Source: an uncultured Lachnospiraceae bacterium (lineage in GTDB: Bacteria > Bacillota > Clostridia > Lachnospirales > Lachnospiraceae). Taken from it: a DNA stretch of 11,248 nucleotides. Each line of letters starts with the position of its first letter. The first letter of the stretch is position 1. The translations under genes and the position numbers were made by a program. A model generated the notes under the pieces. That model searched no databases and was not told the origin of the DNA. It worked only from the letters and a program-made list of their open reading frames with translations. Below are positions 1-6,841 of the stretch, one piece after another. The stretch covers positions 1 through 11,248 of the forward strand of contig CADCQV010000142.1 in the NCBI GenBank assembly GCA_902803625.1, written 5' to 3'.

Positions 1-22
1 ATTTGATTTTGAAGGAGATACA

Positions 23-2449
23 ATGAATACTTCACTTAATTGGATAAAAGCATATGTACCGGAGCTTCAGGTCAGCGATCAGGAATTTATGGACCGGATG
101 ACTCTGACCGGTACAAAAACGGAGGGTTTCAGGAGACTTGACAAAAACCTCGAAAAGATAGTTGTCGGAGAGGTGCTTTCCATAGAGAGGCATCCGGATG
201 CCGACAAGCTCATTGTCTGTCAGGTAAATGTCGGTGAAAAGACCGTGCAGATAGTGACCGGAGCTCCCAATGTGAAAGAGGGAGACCATGTTGTGGTTGT
301 ACTTGACGGAGGAAAGGTTGCGGGAGGCCATGACGGCGGCCCACTGCCCGAGGAAGGCATAGAGATAAAGGCCGGAAAGCTCAGGGGAGTGGAAAGCTTC
401 GGAATGATGTGCTCCATAGAGGAGCTGGGGCAGAGCAGGGATGTTTTTCCCGACGCTCCGGAAAATGGACTTTATATACTGCCGAAGGACAGCGTTCCCG
501 GTACTGATGCCATAGAATATCTGGGGCTTCACGATACCGTGTTTGAGTATGAGATCACCTCAAACCGAGTGGACTGCTACAGCGTTCTCGGTATTGCGAG
601 AGAGGCTGCGGCAAGCTTTGATAAGGCCTTTCATATGCCAGAGGTTCCTGTAACAGGTGAGGATGCCAAAGAGTCCGCATCCGACAGGGTAAGCGTAGAA
701 ATACTCGATAAGGATCTCTGCACAAGATATATCGCCAGAGTAGTAACAGATGTTACGATAGGGGAATCCCCGGACTGGATGAAGAAGAGACTCCGTTCAG
801 CGGGAATAAGACCCATAAATAACCTCGTGGATATCACGAATTACGTTATGATGGAGTACGGTCAGCCAATGCATGCCTTTGACCTCTCCACCATTGCCGG
901 GAATAAGATAATAGTGAGAAGAGCCAAGGACGGGGATAAATTCACTACCCTTGACGGAAATGAGCGAAACCTTGACAGTGAGGTCCTGATGATCTGCGAC
1001 GGAGAGAAGGAGATCGGTATCGGCGGCATCATGGGAGGGGAAAACTCCATGATAACAGGTGATGTTAAAGAGGTATTATTTGAAGCTGCCACCTTTAACG
1101 GGCCGAATATCAGGAAATCCGCAAAGAGAATAGGACTTCGGACCGATGCTTCCGGTATTTTCGAAAAGGGACTTGATGCGAATAATGCCCTTGACGCGAT
1201 AAACCGTGCCTGCGCTCTTGTGGAGGAGCTAAAATGCGGTAAGGTTCTTAAGGGTATGGTTGATGTTCACGATGCGCTGCCGGAAAGAAAGCATATCAAA
1301 TTTGAACCCGATAGAATAAATGAATTTTTGGGAACCGATATTCCTTCGGAGGATATGCTTAAGTACTTTGAGCGCCTCGAAATAGAGTATGATAAGGATA
1401 ATAAGGAGCTTATCTGTCCCACCTTCAGGCAGGATCTCCTGGGCTTTGCGGATATTGCCGAGGAGGCTGCCAGATTCTACGGTTATGACAAGATCCCGGT
1501 TACGTTGCCGAAGTCAGGTGCAGAGGGCGGAGGAATGCCCCTGAAGCTGCAGATAGAGGGGGTTGCAAGGGATGTGGCTGAGTATGCCGGCTTTTCACAG
1601 TGCATGAGCTATTCCATGGAGAGCCCGAAGGTATTTGACAAGCTCCTACTTCCTGCGGATGCCCCTGAAAGACAGGCAATAAAGATCAGTAATCCTCTGG
1701 GAGAAGACTTTTCAATAATGAGAACCGTGATACTGAACGGGCTCCTTAGCAGTCTCTCCGTCAATTTCAACAGGAGGAATAAGGATGTAAGGCTTTATGA
1801 GCTCGGGAATATCTATATCCCGAAGAGCCTGCCCTTAAATGATTATCCCTCGGAAAGAATGCAGTTTGCTCTGGGCTTTTTCGGCGACGGGGATTTCTAC
1901 GATATGAAGGGCGTGGTGGAAGAGTTCCTTATAAAGAGCGGATTAAGCTTAATTCCGGGCTATGATGCGAAGAGCGGAAAGCCCTTCCTGCATCCGGGAC
2001 GTCAGGCAAATATAGTTTATGACGGGACGGTTATCGGGTACTTAGGAGAGCTGCATCCTGCCGTCAGGAATAATTATGAGATATCCGAGCGTGTGTATAT
2101 TGCCGTTATCGATATGCCGGAAATAGTAAAGAGAGCAACCTTTGACAGGAAGTTTAAGGGGATTGCGAAATTCCCGGCTGTCAATCGTGATATCTCAATG
2201 GTTGTTAAAAAAGAGATCACCGCAGGTGACATCGAGGGCATGATAAGACAGAGAGGCGGAAAGCTTCTGGAGAGCTTAAAGCTCTTTGATATATATGAGG
2301 GAAGCCAGATCGAGGAAGGACATAAGTCGATGGCATACACTCTGGTATTCAGAAACCCCGAAAAGACCCTGTCTGATGACGAGGTCAACTCCGTAATGAA
2401 AAAGATTCTTAACGGTCTTAACGGAATGGGGATAAGCTTAAGGTCATGA
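23..2449 (+). CDS. pheT: Phenylalanine-tRNA ligase beta subunit
   Basis: Beta chain of the cytoplasmic (alpha-beta)2 phenylalanyl-tRNA synthetase, which charges tRNA-Phe with phenylalanine using ATP; the catalytic alpha chain (pheS) would be expected just upstream, outside the window. At 808 residues it has the full length of the long bacterial form. Domains seen in order: N-terminal EMAP/OB-fold tRNA-binding domain (about 40-150, with HPDADKL at 57-63 and GVESFGMMCS at 122-131), B3/B4 editing domain (about 210-400, with NNLVDITNYVMMEYGQPMHA at 266-285 and GIGGIMGG at 332-339), B5 domain (about 421-490, with FRQDLLGFADIAEE at 468-481), the catalytic-like core (about 491-700) and a C-terminal ferredoxin-fold anticodon-binding domain (about 713-806, with FPAVNRDIS at 717-725). 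The start is supported by AAGGAG at 12-17. It overlaps queA by four bases, implying translational coupling. Family identification is very secure. Confidence 0.98.
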   Translation: MNTSLNWIKAYVPELQVSDQEFMDRMTLTGTKTEGFRRLDKNLEKIVVGEVLSIERHPDADKLIVCQVNVGEKTVQIVTGAPNVKEGDHVVVVLDGGKVAGGHDGGPLPEEGIEIKAGKLRGVESFGMMCSIEELGQSRDVFPDAPENGLYILPKDSVPGTDAIEYLGLHDTVFEYEITSNRVDCYSVLGIAREAAASFDKAFHMPEVPVTGEDAKESASDRVSVEILDKDLCTRYIARVVTDVTIGESPDWMKKRLRSAGIRPINNLVDITNYVMMEYGQPMHAFDLSTIAGNKIIVRRAKDGDKFTTLDGNERNLDSEVLMICDGEKEIGIGGIMGGENSMITGDVKEVLFEAATFNGPNIRKSAKRIGLRTDASGIFEKGLDANNALDAINRACALVEELKCGKVLKGMVDVHDALPERKHIKFEPDRINEFLGTDIPSEDMLKYFERLEIEYDKDNKELICPTFRQDLLGFADIAEEAARFYGYDKIPVTLPKSGAEGGGMPLKLQIEGVARDVAEYAGFSQCMSYSMESPKVFDKLLLPADAPERQAIKISNPLGEDFSIMRTVILNGLLSSLSVNFNRRNKDVRLYELGNIYIPKSLPLNDYPSERMQFALGFFGDGDFYDMKGVVEEFLIKSGLSLIPGYDAKSGKPFLHPGRQANIVYDGTVIGYLGELHPAVRNNYEISERVYIAVIDMPEIVKRATFDRKFKGIAKFPAVNRDISMVVKKEITAGDIEGMIRQRGGKLLESLKLFDIYEGSQIEEGHKSMAYTLVFRNPEKTLSDDEVNSVMKKILNGLNGMGISLRS

Positions 2450-3483
2450 GTGCTCTTTTAAAAAAAGACTATTTTTACGAGCTTCCGGAGGAGCTTATTG
2501 CCCAGGATCCCCTTGAAAACAGGGACGGATCCAGGCTTATGATACTTGATAAAGAGAGCGGAAAGAGAGAGGACCGGTATTTTAAGGATATAATCGAATA
2601 CCTCCATCCCGGAGACTGTCTTGTGCTTAATAATACCAGAGTCATACCTGCAAGGCTTCTCGGGGTAAAGGAGGACAGCGGTGCCGCTGTGGAGATCCTT
2701 TTATTAAAGCGGAAAAGCGGCGACAGCTTCGAAACCATAGTGAGGCCGGGAAAAAAGCTTAAGCCCGGCGCCAGGGTAAGCTTCGGTGACGGTCTTCTTA
2801 AAGCCGAAATAACAGACGTTCTTGATGGGGGCAACAGGCTCGTCCGTTTTGAATACAGCGGGATCTTTGAGGAGGTGCTGGACAAGCTCGGTGAAATGCC
2901 GCTTCCTCCCTATATCACCCATAAGCTGAAGGACCGTGACAGATACAATACCGTATATGCGAAGTATGACGGTTCGGCTGCCGCTCCCACGGCGGGCCTC
3001 CACTTCACAGAGGCTCTTCTGTCGGAGATAGCCGCAAAGGGGGTAAAGATAGCATATGTTACCCTCCATGTGGGACTGGGTACCTTCAGACCCGTTAAGG
3101 AGGATAATATCCTCGACCACCGCATGCACAGCGAGACCTATTTTATCAGTGCCGAAGCTGCAGATATCATAAACGGGACCAAGAAGGAAGGCGGCAGGGT
3201 GATCTCCGTAGGGACCACGAGCTGCAGGACAATTGAATCCGCTGCGGACGAAAACGGGATCCTGAGGGCTGTTGATGGGGAAGAAACCGATATCTTTATC
3301 TATCCCGGCTACAGATTCAAGGTGACGGACTGCCTTATCACAAATTTCCACCTTCCGGAAAGCACGCTCCTTATGCTGGTTTCCGCCCTTGCGGGACGGG
3401 AGAATATACTGAATGCTTACAGGGACGCTATAGATAAGCGCTACCGCTTTTTCAGCTTCGGGGATGCGATGTTTATAATGTAA
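2446..3483 (+). CDS. queA: S-adenosylmethionine:tRNA ribosyltransferase-isomerase
   Basis: Transfers and isomerises the ribosyl group of S-adenosylmethionine onto 7-aminomethyl-7-deazaguanine at the wobble position of GUN-anticodon tRNAs, giving epoxyqueuosine, the penultimate step of queuosine synthesis. The 345 residues match the usual family length. Recognisable conserved blocks are PGDCLVLNNTRVIPARL (55-71), APTAGLHFT (180-188), LHVGLGTFRPV (207-217), GTTSCRTIES (256-265) and DCLITNFHLPESTLLMLVSA (295-314). The ATG overlaps the pheT stop codon (ATGA), and only a weak AAGG lies at 2440-2443, so translation probably depends on ribosomes finishing pheT. No terminator is visible right after the stop; the next recognisable signal is a promoter for the following gene. 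The neighbour is unusual only in that queA is more often seen beside tgt or ruvB; here it is paired with another tRNA-acting enzyme. Confidence 0.97.
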   Translation: MSALLKKDYFYELPEELIAQDPLENRDGSRLMILDKESGKREDRYFKDIIEYLHPGDCLVLNNTRVIPARLLGVKEDSGAAVEILLLKRKSGDSFETIVRPGKKLKPGARVSFGDGLLKAEITDVLDGGNRLVRFEYSGIFEEVLDKLGEMPLPPYITHKLKDRDRYNTVYAKYDGSAAAPTAGLHFTEALLSEIAAKGVKIAYVTLHVGLGTFRPVKEDNILDHRMHSETYFISAEAADIINGTKKEGGRVISVGTTSCRTIESAADENGILRAVDGEETDIFIYPGYRFKVTDCLITNFHLPESTLLMLVSALAGRENILNAYRDAIDKRYRFFSFGDAMFIM

Positions 3484-3486
3484 AGA

Positions 3487-3515
3487 TTGTATATTTATTC
3501 ATTTTATCTTATAAT
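3487..3515 (+). promoter_or_regulatory. Sigma-70/sigma-A-type promoter before the PilZ gene
   Basis: A perfect -10 box TATAAT (3510-3515) lies 17 bp downstream of a weak -35 TTGTAT (3487-3492) in an AT-rich spacer just after the queA stop. Transcription would begin near 3522, giving a leader of about 90 nt before the PilZ start codon. The placement suggests that the PilZ-tyrA-aroA cluster can be transcribed independently of pheT-queA. The call rests on consensus only. Confidence 0.6.
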
Positions 3516-3533
3516 TATCTGGTGTTTGTTTTT

Positions 3534-3608
3534 GTCATTCCGGCCGGTGCGGAGCCCTGAAGGCTCCGGATTAAAGGCAGGGATGACGCGGAGAGGTTTT
3601 TTCGGAGG
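3534..3608 (+). promoter_or_regulatory. Structured leader of the PilZ gene, possible switch
   Basis: Two nested stems are visible. The outer arms GTCATTCC (3534-3541) and GGGATGAC (3580-3587) pair with one G-U. The inner arms CGGAGCC (3550-3556) and GGCTCCG (3562-3568) pair perfectly around a CTGAA loop. The CTCCG at 3564-3568 is also complementary to CGGAG at 3589-3593, just before a six-T run (3597-3602), and to CGGAG at 3603-3607, which is the Shine-Dalgarno sequence of the PilZ gene. This allows mutually exclusive folds. It matches no riboswitch class I recognise; it could equally be a dispersed palindromic repeat. Confidence 0.45.
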
Positions 3609-3613
3609 ATGAT

Positions 3614-4045
3614 ATGGCAGATATTGATCTGAACAGGAGAAAGTATAAAAGGCATACCTTAAGCGTCAAGCTCTTTATGACAAGGGTGGATGATGAGAAC
3701 GGTCTCGGTATCCCCGTTGAGGTTCTGGATATCTCAAAGGCCGGTGTGGGATTTATCTGCCGGCAGGAGCTTATGAACGGAGTGATCTACAAGGCGAATA
3801 TAAAGATCTGGACCGGTGATGTTATCCCGGCCTTTATCAATGTGGTCAGGGTCAGTCATCAGGAGGAGGGAAATATCTACGGCGGGGTCTTCATCGGAAT
3901 GCCGGAGACCGATGCCTGCAGGATAGAGGTATATGAGACCTATCAGGATTATTCCGATCAGGCGGGTAATGTACCGAAGACCGAGGAGGAAGAGCGTGAC
4001 GAGCTGATGAGCATTATGGAGAATGCTCTGAATTCCGGAAATTGA
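3614..4045 (+). CDS. PilZ domain protein, likely cyclic di-GMP receptor
   Basis: A small soluble protein of 143 residues made almost entirely of one PilZ domain (about 7-105). Both halves of the c-di-GMP binding signature are present: RxxxR at R9-R13 (within RRKYKR) and DxSxxG at D39-G44 (DISKAG). GGVFIGM near 90-96 corresponds to a late beta strand of the barrel. No signal peptide, membrane segment or output domain is seen; the acidic tail (about 105-143) contains EEEERDE and may be helical. It probably acts as a stand-alone adaptor that changes a partner protein when c-di-GMP rises; the partner is unknown. The start is supported by GGAGG at 3604-3608. It is followed 19 bases later by a tiny membrane ORF and then tyrA-aroA on the same strand, with no motility or polysaccharide genes adjacent. 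Family call is secure, role is inferred. Confidence 0.9.
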   Translation: MADIDLNRRKYKRHTLSVKLFMTRVDDENGLGIPVEVLDISKAGVGFICRQELMNGVIYKANIKIWTGDVIPAFINVVRVSHQEEGNIYGGVFIGMPETDACRIEVYETYQDYSDQAGNVPKTEEEERDELMSIMENALNSGN

Positions 4046-4064
4046 TAAGAACAGGAGAAGCTTT

Positions 4065-4190
4065 ATGAATATCGGAGTTGTTGTTGCTTTATCGGCATTT
4101 GGCGTTATGACGCTTATTGCAGTCGGGATAATGATCGCGGTAGTTGCAAGCGTTGCCTATGTTGAATCCAGAAGGGATGAAGAAGTTTGA
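4065..4190 (+). CDS. Small single-span membrane protein (41 residues)
   Basis: A 41-residue ORF starting at ATG 4065 and ending with TGA at 4188-4190. It has a good ribosome binding site, AGGAG at 4053-4057, seven bases before the ATG. The protein is a short N-terminus followed by one long hydrophobic helix (about residues 3-33, rich in V, A, I, G and M) and a charged tail, ESRRDEEV, at 34-41. That layout fits a single-pass membrane microprotein with its charged end in the cytoplasm. I recognise no family. It sits between the PilZ gene and tyrA, so it may be a membrane partner of PilZ, but this is only suggested by position. Its stop codon lies inside the left arm of the first stem-loop of the following spacer. 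It could be a chance ORF, but the ribosome binding site and amphipathic design argue against that. Confidence 0.65.
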   Translation: MNIGVVVALSAFGVMTLIAVGIMIAVVASVAYVESRRDEEV

Positions 4191-4267
4191 AAGAAAACTT
4201 TCAAACTTGCTTTGATGCCGCTGAAGAGCGCGGCATCAAAGGGTCTACGCCGCTCACATCGGGCGGC
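4183..4267 (+). repeat. Three tandem stem-loops between the small ORF and tyrA
   Basis: Three inverted repeats follow each other. The first is a perfect 11-bp stem (4183-4193 with 4198-4208) around AAAA. The second is a perfect 12-bp stem (4210-4221 with 4230-4241) around an 8-base loop. The third is a 5-bp GC stem (4249-4253 with 4263-4267). No T-run follows any of them, so this is not an ordinary intrinsic terminator. The compact layout fits either an mRNA processing or stabilising element, a translation control element for tyrA, or a REP/MITE-like palindromic repeat inserted in the operon. A genome-wide copy count would separate these. Confidence 0.7.
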
Positions 4268-4306
4268 AGGATAACAATTGACGGAAAGGAGCGGCATAGA
4301 CAGGAA

Positions 4307-5410
4307 ATGAGTAAACGTCTGAAAGCAGGCTTTATTGCTCTCGGGCTTATAGGCGGTTCCATTGCGAAGAATATTAGGCGGGTCTTCCCCGATGCTTATA
4401 TCACTGCTTTGAACAGGTCAAAGGAAACTCTTGACTGCGCTCTTCAGGAAGGGATCATTGATCACGGTACTCTGAAGCTTGATGACAGCTTCAGGGACTG
4501 TGATTTTATTTTTTTATGTGCCCCTGTGGAAACCAATACGGAGTACCTGTCCCGTCTGAAGCCTTTTCTCGGGTCTGATACCATACTGACCGATGTGGGC
4601 TCGGTAAAGGGTGTTATTCACAGTGCGGTGGAAAAATACGCCGGGGATGCCGTGTTTATAGGCGGACACCCTATGGCGGGATCCGAAAAGAGCGGATATA
4701 AGAATTCAAACGACCGCCTGATCGAGAATGCCTATTATATTCTTTCGCCCGGAGACAATGCAAAAAAAAGGCATATCGAAAGATATGAGGAGCTCGTAAG
4801 GAAGCTCGGAGCCATTCCGCTGGTGCTATCCCCCTCGCTGCATGACCGTGTAACGGCTGCAATAAGCCATGTTCCCCATATGATAGCCTATACTTTGGTA
4901 AGGCTTATCGAGAAGGAGGATTCCCCGGAGCAGTATATGAAGGCCATAGCCGCCGGAGGCTTTAAGGATATTACCCGTATTGCATCATCCGATCCCGTAA
5001 TGTGGGAGCAGATCTGCCTTGAAAATCCGGAGCAGATTACCGGTCTTCTGGATAAGTATATCGAAATGCTGTCGGAGACCCGGGAGCTTATTGAGGAAAA
5101 AAGGGGTGAGGATCTTAAGGGGATCTTTGAAGAAGCAAAGAACTACAGGGATTCCGTTCCCGATGCACCTCTCGGGCCGATAAAGAAAACATATGTTATA
5201 CATATAGACGTGGAGGATGAACCCGGTGCTATAGCCATTGTTGCCACCATTCTCTCGGCTCATGGAATTTCAATAAAGAATATCGGTATAGTCCATAACA
5301 GGATATATGAGGAAGGAGCGCTCCGCATAGAGTTTTATGACAGGGAGTCCATGGCTCTTGGCATCGCCGACCTTATGGAGAAAGGATATAAGATTTACAG
5401 CAGGACATGA
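4307..5410 (+). CDS. tyrA: Prephenate dehydrogenase with C-terminal ACT domain
   Basis: Oxidatively decarboxylates prephenate to 4-hydroxyphenylpyruvate with NAD, the committed step to tyrosine. From ATG 4307 it has 367 residues, the usual length for the dehydrogenase-ACT type. Seen in order: Rossmann NAD-binding segment (about 6-110, with ALGLIGGS at 11-18), IGGHPMAGSEKSGY (118-131), the helical dimerisation region with AISHVPHMIAYTLV (185-198) carrying the substrate-site histidines, and an ACT domain (about 294-367, with DVEDEPGAIA at 301-310) that probably mediates tyrosine feedback. The first glycine of GxGxxG is alanine (A11). The reading frame stays open to a TTG at 4187, but those 40 codons cross the stem-loop spacer and lack family character, so the internal ATG is preferred; its ribosome binding site is weak (AGG at 4302-4304, or AAAGGAG at 4285-4291, which is rather far). 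The stop overlaps aroA. Confidence 0.93.
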   Translation: MSKRLKAGFIALGLIGGSIAKNIRRVFPDAYITALNRSKETLDCALQEGIIDHGTLKLDDSFRDCDFIFLCAPVETNTEYLSRLKPFLGSDTILTDVGSVKGVIHSAVEKYAGDAVFIGGHPMAGSEKSGYKNSNDRLIENAYYILSPGDNAKKRHIERYEELVRKLGAIPLVLSPSLHDRVTAAISHVPHMIAYTLVRLIEKEDSPEQYMKAIAAGGFKDITRIASSDPVMWEQICLENPEQITGLLDKYIEMLSETRELIEEKRGEDLKGIFEEAKNYRDSVPDAPLGPIKKTYVIHIDVEDEPGAIAIVATILSAHGISIKNIGIVHNRIYEEGALRIEFYDRESMALGIADLMEKGYKIYSRT

Positions 5411-6720
5411 AGATATTACATGCTACAAGCGGTCTCCGGGGTGAGCTTAAGGTACCGGGAGACAAATCAATTTCACACAGAGCCGTGATGTTTGGCTCAA
5501 TAGCTACGGGAGACACCCTGATCCGGGGATTTTTGAAGAGTGCAGACTGCATATCCACAATGAACTGCTTCCGCGCAATGGGCATAGATATAGAGGAGGG
5601 AACGGATGAAAAAGGGGAGTACATCCTTGTTCACGGCAGGGGTCTCCGGGGATTAAAGAAGCCCGCGAATCCTCTGGACTGCGGGAATTCCGGGACTACG
5701 GCAAGGCTGATTTCCGGGATACTTGCGGGTCAGGATTTTGAGAGTCTGCTCACAGGGGATGCTTCACTTTCCAGAAGGCCGATGAAGAGGGTGATAGAAC
5801 CGCTGAATACCCTTGGGGCTTCCTTAAGATCGGAAAACGGAAACGGACTAATGCCTCTTATCATCGAAAAGGGAGAGCTTCACGGGGGCAGTATAAGGAC
5901 AAGGGTTGCGTCTGCCCAGGTAAAGTCTGCGATCCTTTTATCAGGGCTCTATGCGGATAAAGAGACGACTGTTATCGAACCTGCCCTCTCAAGAAACCAT
6001 ACGGAGCTTATGCTTTCTGCCTTCGGAGCGGACATCAGCGCGGGGAGCAGCATTGATCCGAAGGCTTCCGTAAGGCCCGGAAGGGAGCTTTACGGTATTC
6101 CTGTAATTGTGCCGGGTGATATTTCAAGTGCGGCATATTTTATCGGGGCTGCCCTTATCGTTCCGGGGTCAGAGGTGGTTTTAAGAAACGTGGGCATCAA
6201 TCCCACAAGAGACGGGATACTTCGTGTATTTAAGGCTATGGGGGCGGATATCAAGATAGAGAACGAACGTTATGAATCCGGGGAGAGGTCGGCTGACCTT
6301 ATTGTAAGCTATTCTCCATCTCTTAAGGGCGTGGAGATCGGAGGGGATATCATCCCGGCTCTTATAGACGAGCTGCCGCTTATCGCAGTTGTTGCAGCCG
6401 TTGCCGGAGGTGAGACGGTGATAAGGGATGCGGCGGAGCTTAAGGTAAAGGAGTCAAACAGGATAAGCCTTACCGTAAATAACCTGAAGGCTATGGGTGC
6501 GGACGCTGAGGAAAGAGAGGACGGCATGGTGATACGCGGGGGAAAGCCCCTGCACAGGGCTTCAATAGAAACCGCAAGGGATCACAGGATCGCCATGAGC
6601 TTTTCCGTTGCTGCACTTGTCAATTCGGACGTCCGTCCGGTGGAGATAAGGGATCCTTCCTGCGTTGGCATATCATTTCCGGATTTTTACAGGGATATGG
6701 ACAGACTATTGGAACAGTAA
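5407..6720 (+). CDS. aroA: 3-phosphoshikimate 1-carboxyvinyltransferase (EPSP synthase)
   Basis: Transfers the enolpyruvyl group of phosphoenolpyruvate to shikimate 3-phosphate, the sixth step of the shikimate pathway leading to chorismate. The 437 residues match the family. Motifs seen: VPGDKSISHRAVM (16-28, with the active-site lysine K20), DCGNSGTTARL (91-101), LTGDASLSRRPMKRV (115-129), RVASAQVKSAILLSGL (166-181), IDELPLIAV (320-328, with catalytic D321), KESNRI (348-353) and ARDHRIAMSF (390-399). GDKSISHR, RPMKR and SAQVKSA are of the class II type found in Bacillus and Staphylococcus; by family knowledge that class tends to be less sensitive to glyphosate, although the glycine in NSGT is retained. 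The start codon overlaps the tyrA stop (ATGA), so translation is probably coupled. Together with tyrA it forms an aromatic amino acid pair. Confidence 0.97.
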   Translation: MKILHATSGLRGELKVPGDKSISHRAVMFGSIATGDTLIRGFLKSADCISTMNCFRAMGIDIEEGTDEKGEYILVHGRGLRGLKKPANPLDCGNSGTTARLISGILAGQDFESLLTGDASLSRRPMKRVIEPLNTLGASLRSENGNGLMPLIIEKGELHGGSIRTRVASAQVKSAILLSGLYADKETTVIEPALSRNHTELMLSAFGADISAGSSIDPKASVRPGRELYGIPVIVPGDISSAAYFIGAALIVPGSEVVLRNVGINPTRDGILRVFKAMGADIKIENERYESGERSADLIVSYSPSLKGVEIGGDIIPALIDELPLIAVVAAVAGGETVIRDAAELKVKESNRISLTVNNLKAMGADAEEREDGMVIRGGKPLHRASIETARDHRIAMSFSVAALVNSDVRPVEIRDPSCVGISFPDFYRDMDRLLEQ

Positions 6721-6736
6721 AATTACACAAAAACCA

Positions 6737-6765
6737 TTGTTAATAATGAGAAAATTTGGTAAAAT
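6737..6765 (+). promoter_or_regulatory. Sigma-70/sigma-A-type promoter of the EF-G paralogue
   Basis: TTGTTA (6737-6742) and TAAAAT (6760-6765) are separated by exactly 17 bp, directly after the aroA stop codon. Transcription would start near 6772, about 70 nt before the start codon. Four of six bases match consensus in the -35 and five of six in the -10, giving a good predicted promoter. The last two bases of the -10 box belong to the left arm of a large inverted repeat. Confidence 0.7.
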
Positions 6766-6818
6766 AGTCGTGCTTGCCTGAGGTGCCGGGGAAGGATCCC
6801 GGCGGCTTGCACGACTAT
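6764..6818 (+). promoter_or_regulatory. Large dyad overlapping the EF-G paralogue promoter
   Basis: Perfect 10-bp arms ATAGTCGTGC (6764-6773) and GCACGACTAT (6809-6818) enclose GCC/GGC (6776-6778 with 6804-6806) and a perfect 6-bp inner stem GCCGGG/CCCGGC (6785-6790 with 6798-6803). In a read-through transcript from aroA this would be a long hairpin followed by the U-rich ATTTTATT, so it may end or attenuate aroA transcription. From the local promoter most of the left arm would not be transcribed, so as DNA it could instead be an operator. Its actual role is undetermined. Confidence 0.55.
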
Positions 6819-6841
6819 ATTTTATTGGAGGTAATTTCCGT

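Noticed and set aside
2704..3351. Long minus-strand ORF (215 codons) opposite queA
   Set aside because: It lies entirely within the securely identified queA, its translation shows no recognisable motif, and it is best explained as a frame shadow.
3534..3608. Known c-di-GMP riboswitch upstream of PilZ
   Set aside because: The conserved sequence blocks of the class I (GEMM) riboswitch are not visible, and the length and layout do not match; only the gene context suggested it.
4187..4306. N-terminal extension of TyrA from a TTG codon
   Set aside because: The extra 40 residues are encoded by the stem-loop spacer, overlap the small ORF stop, have no ribosome binding site and do not resemble any TyrA N-terminus.
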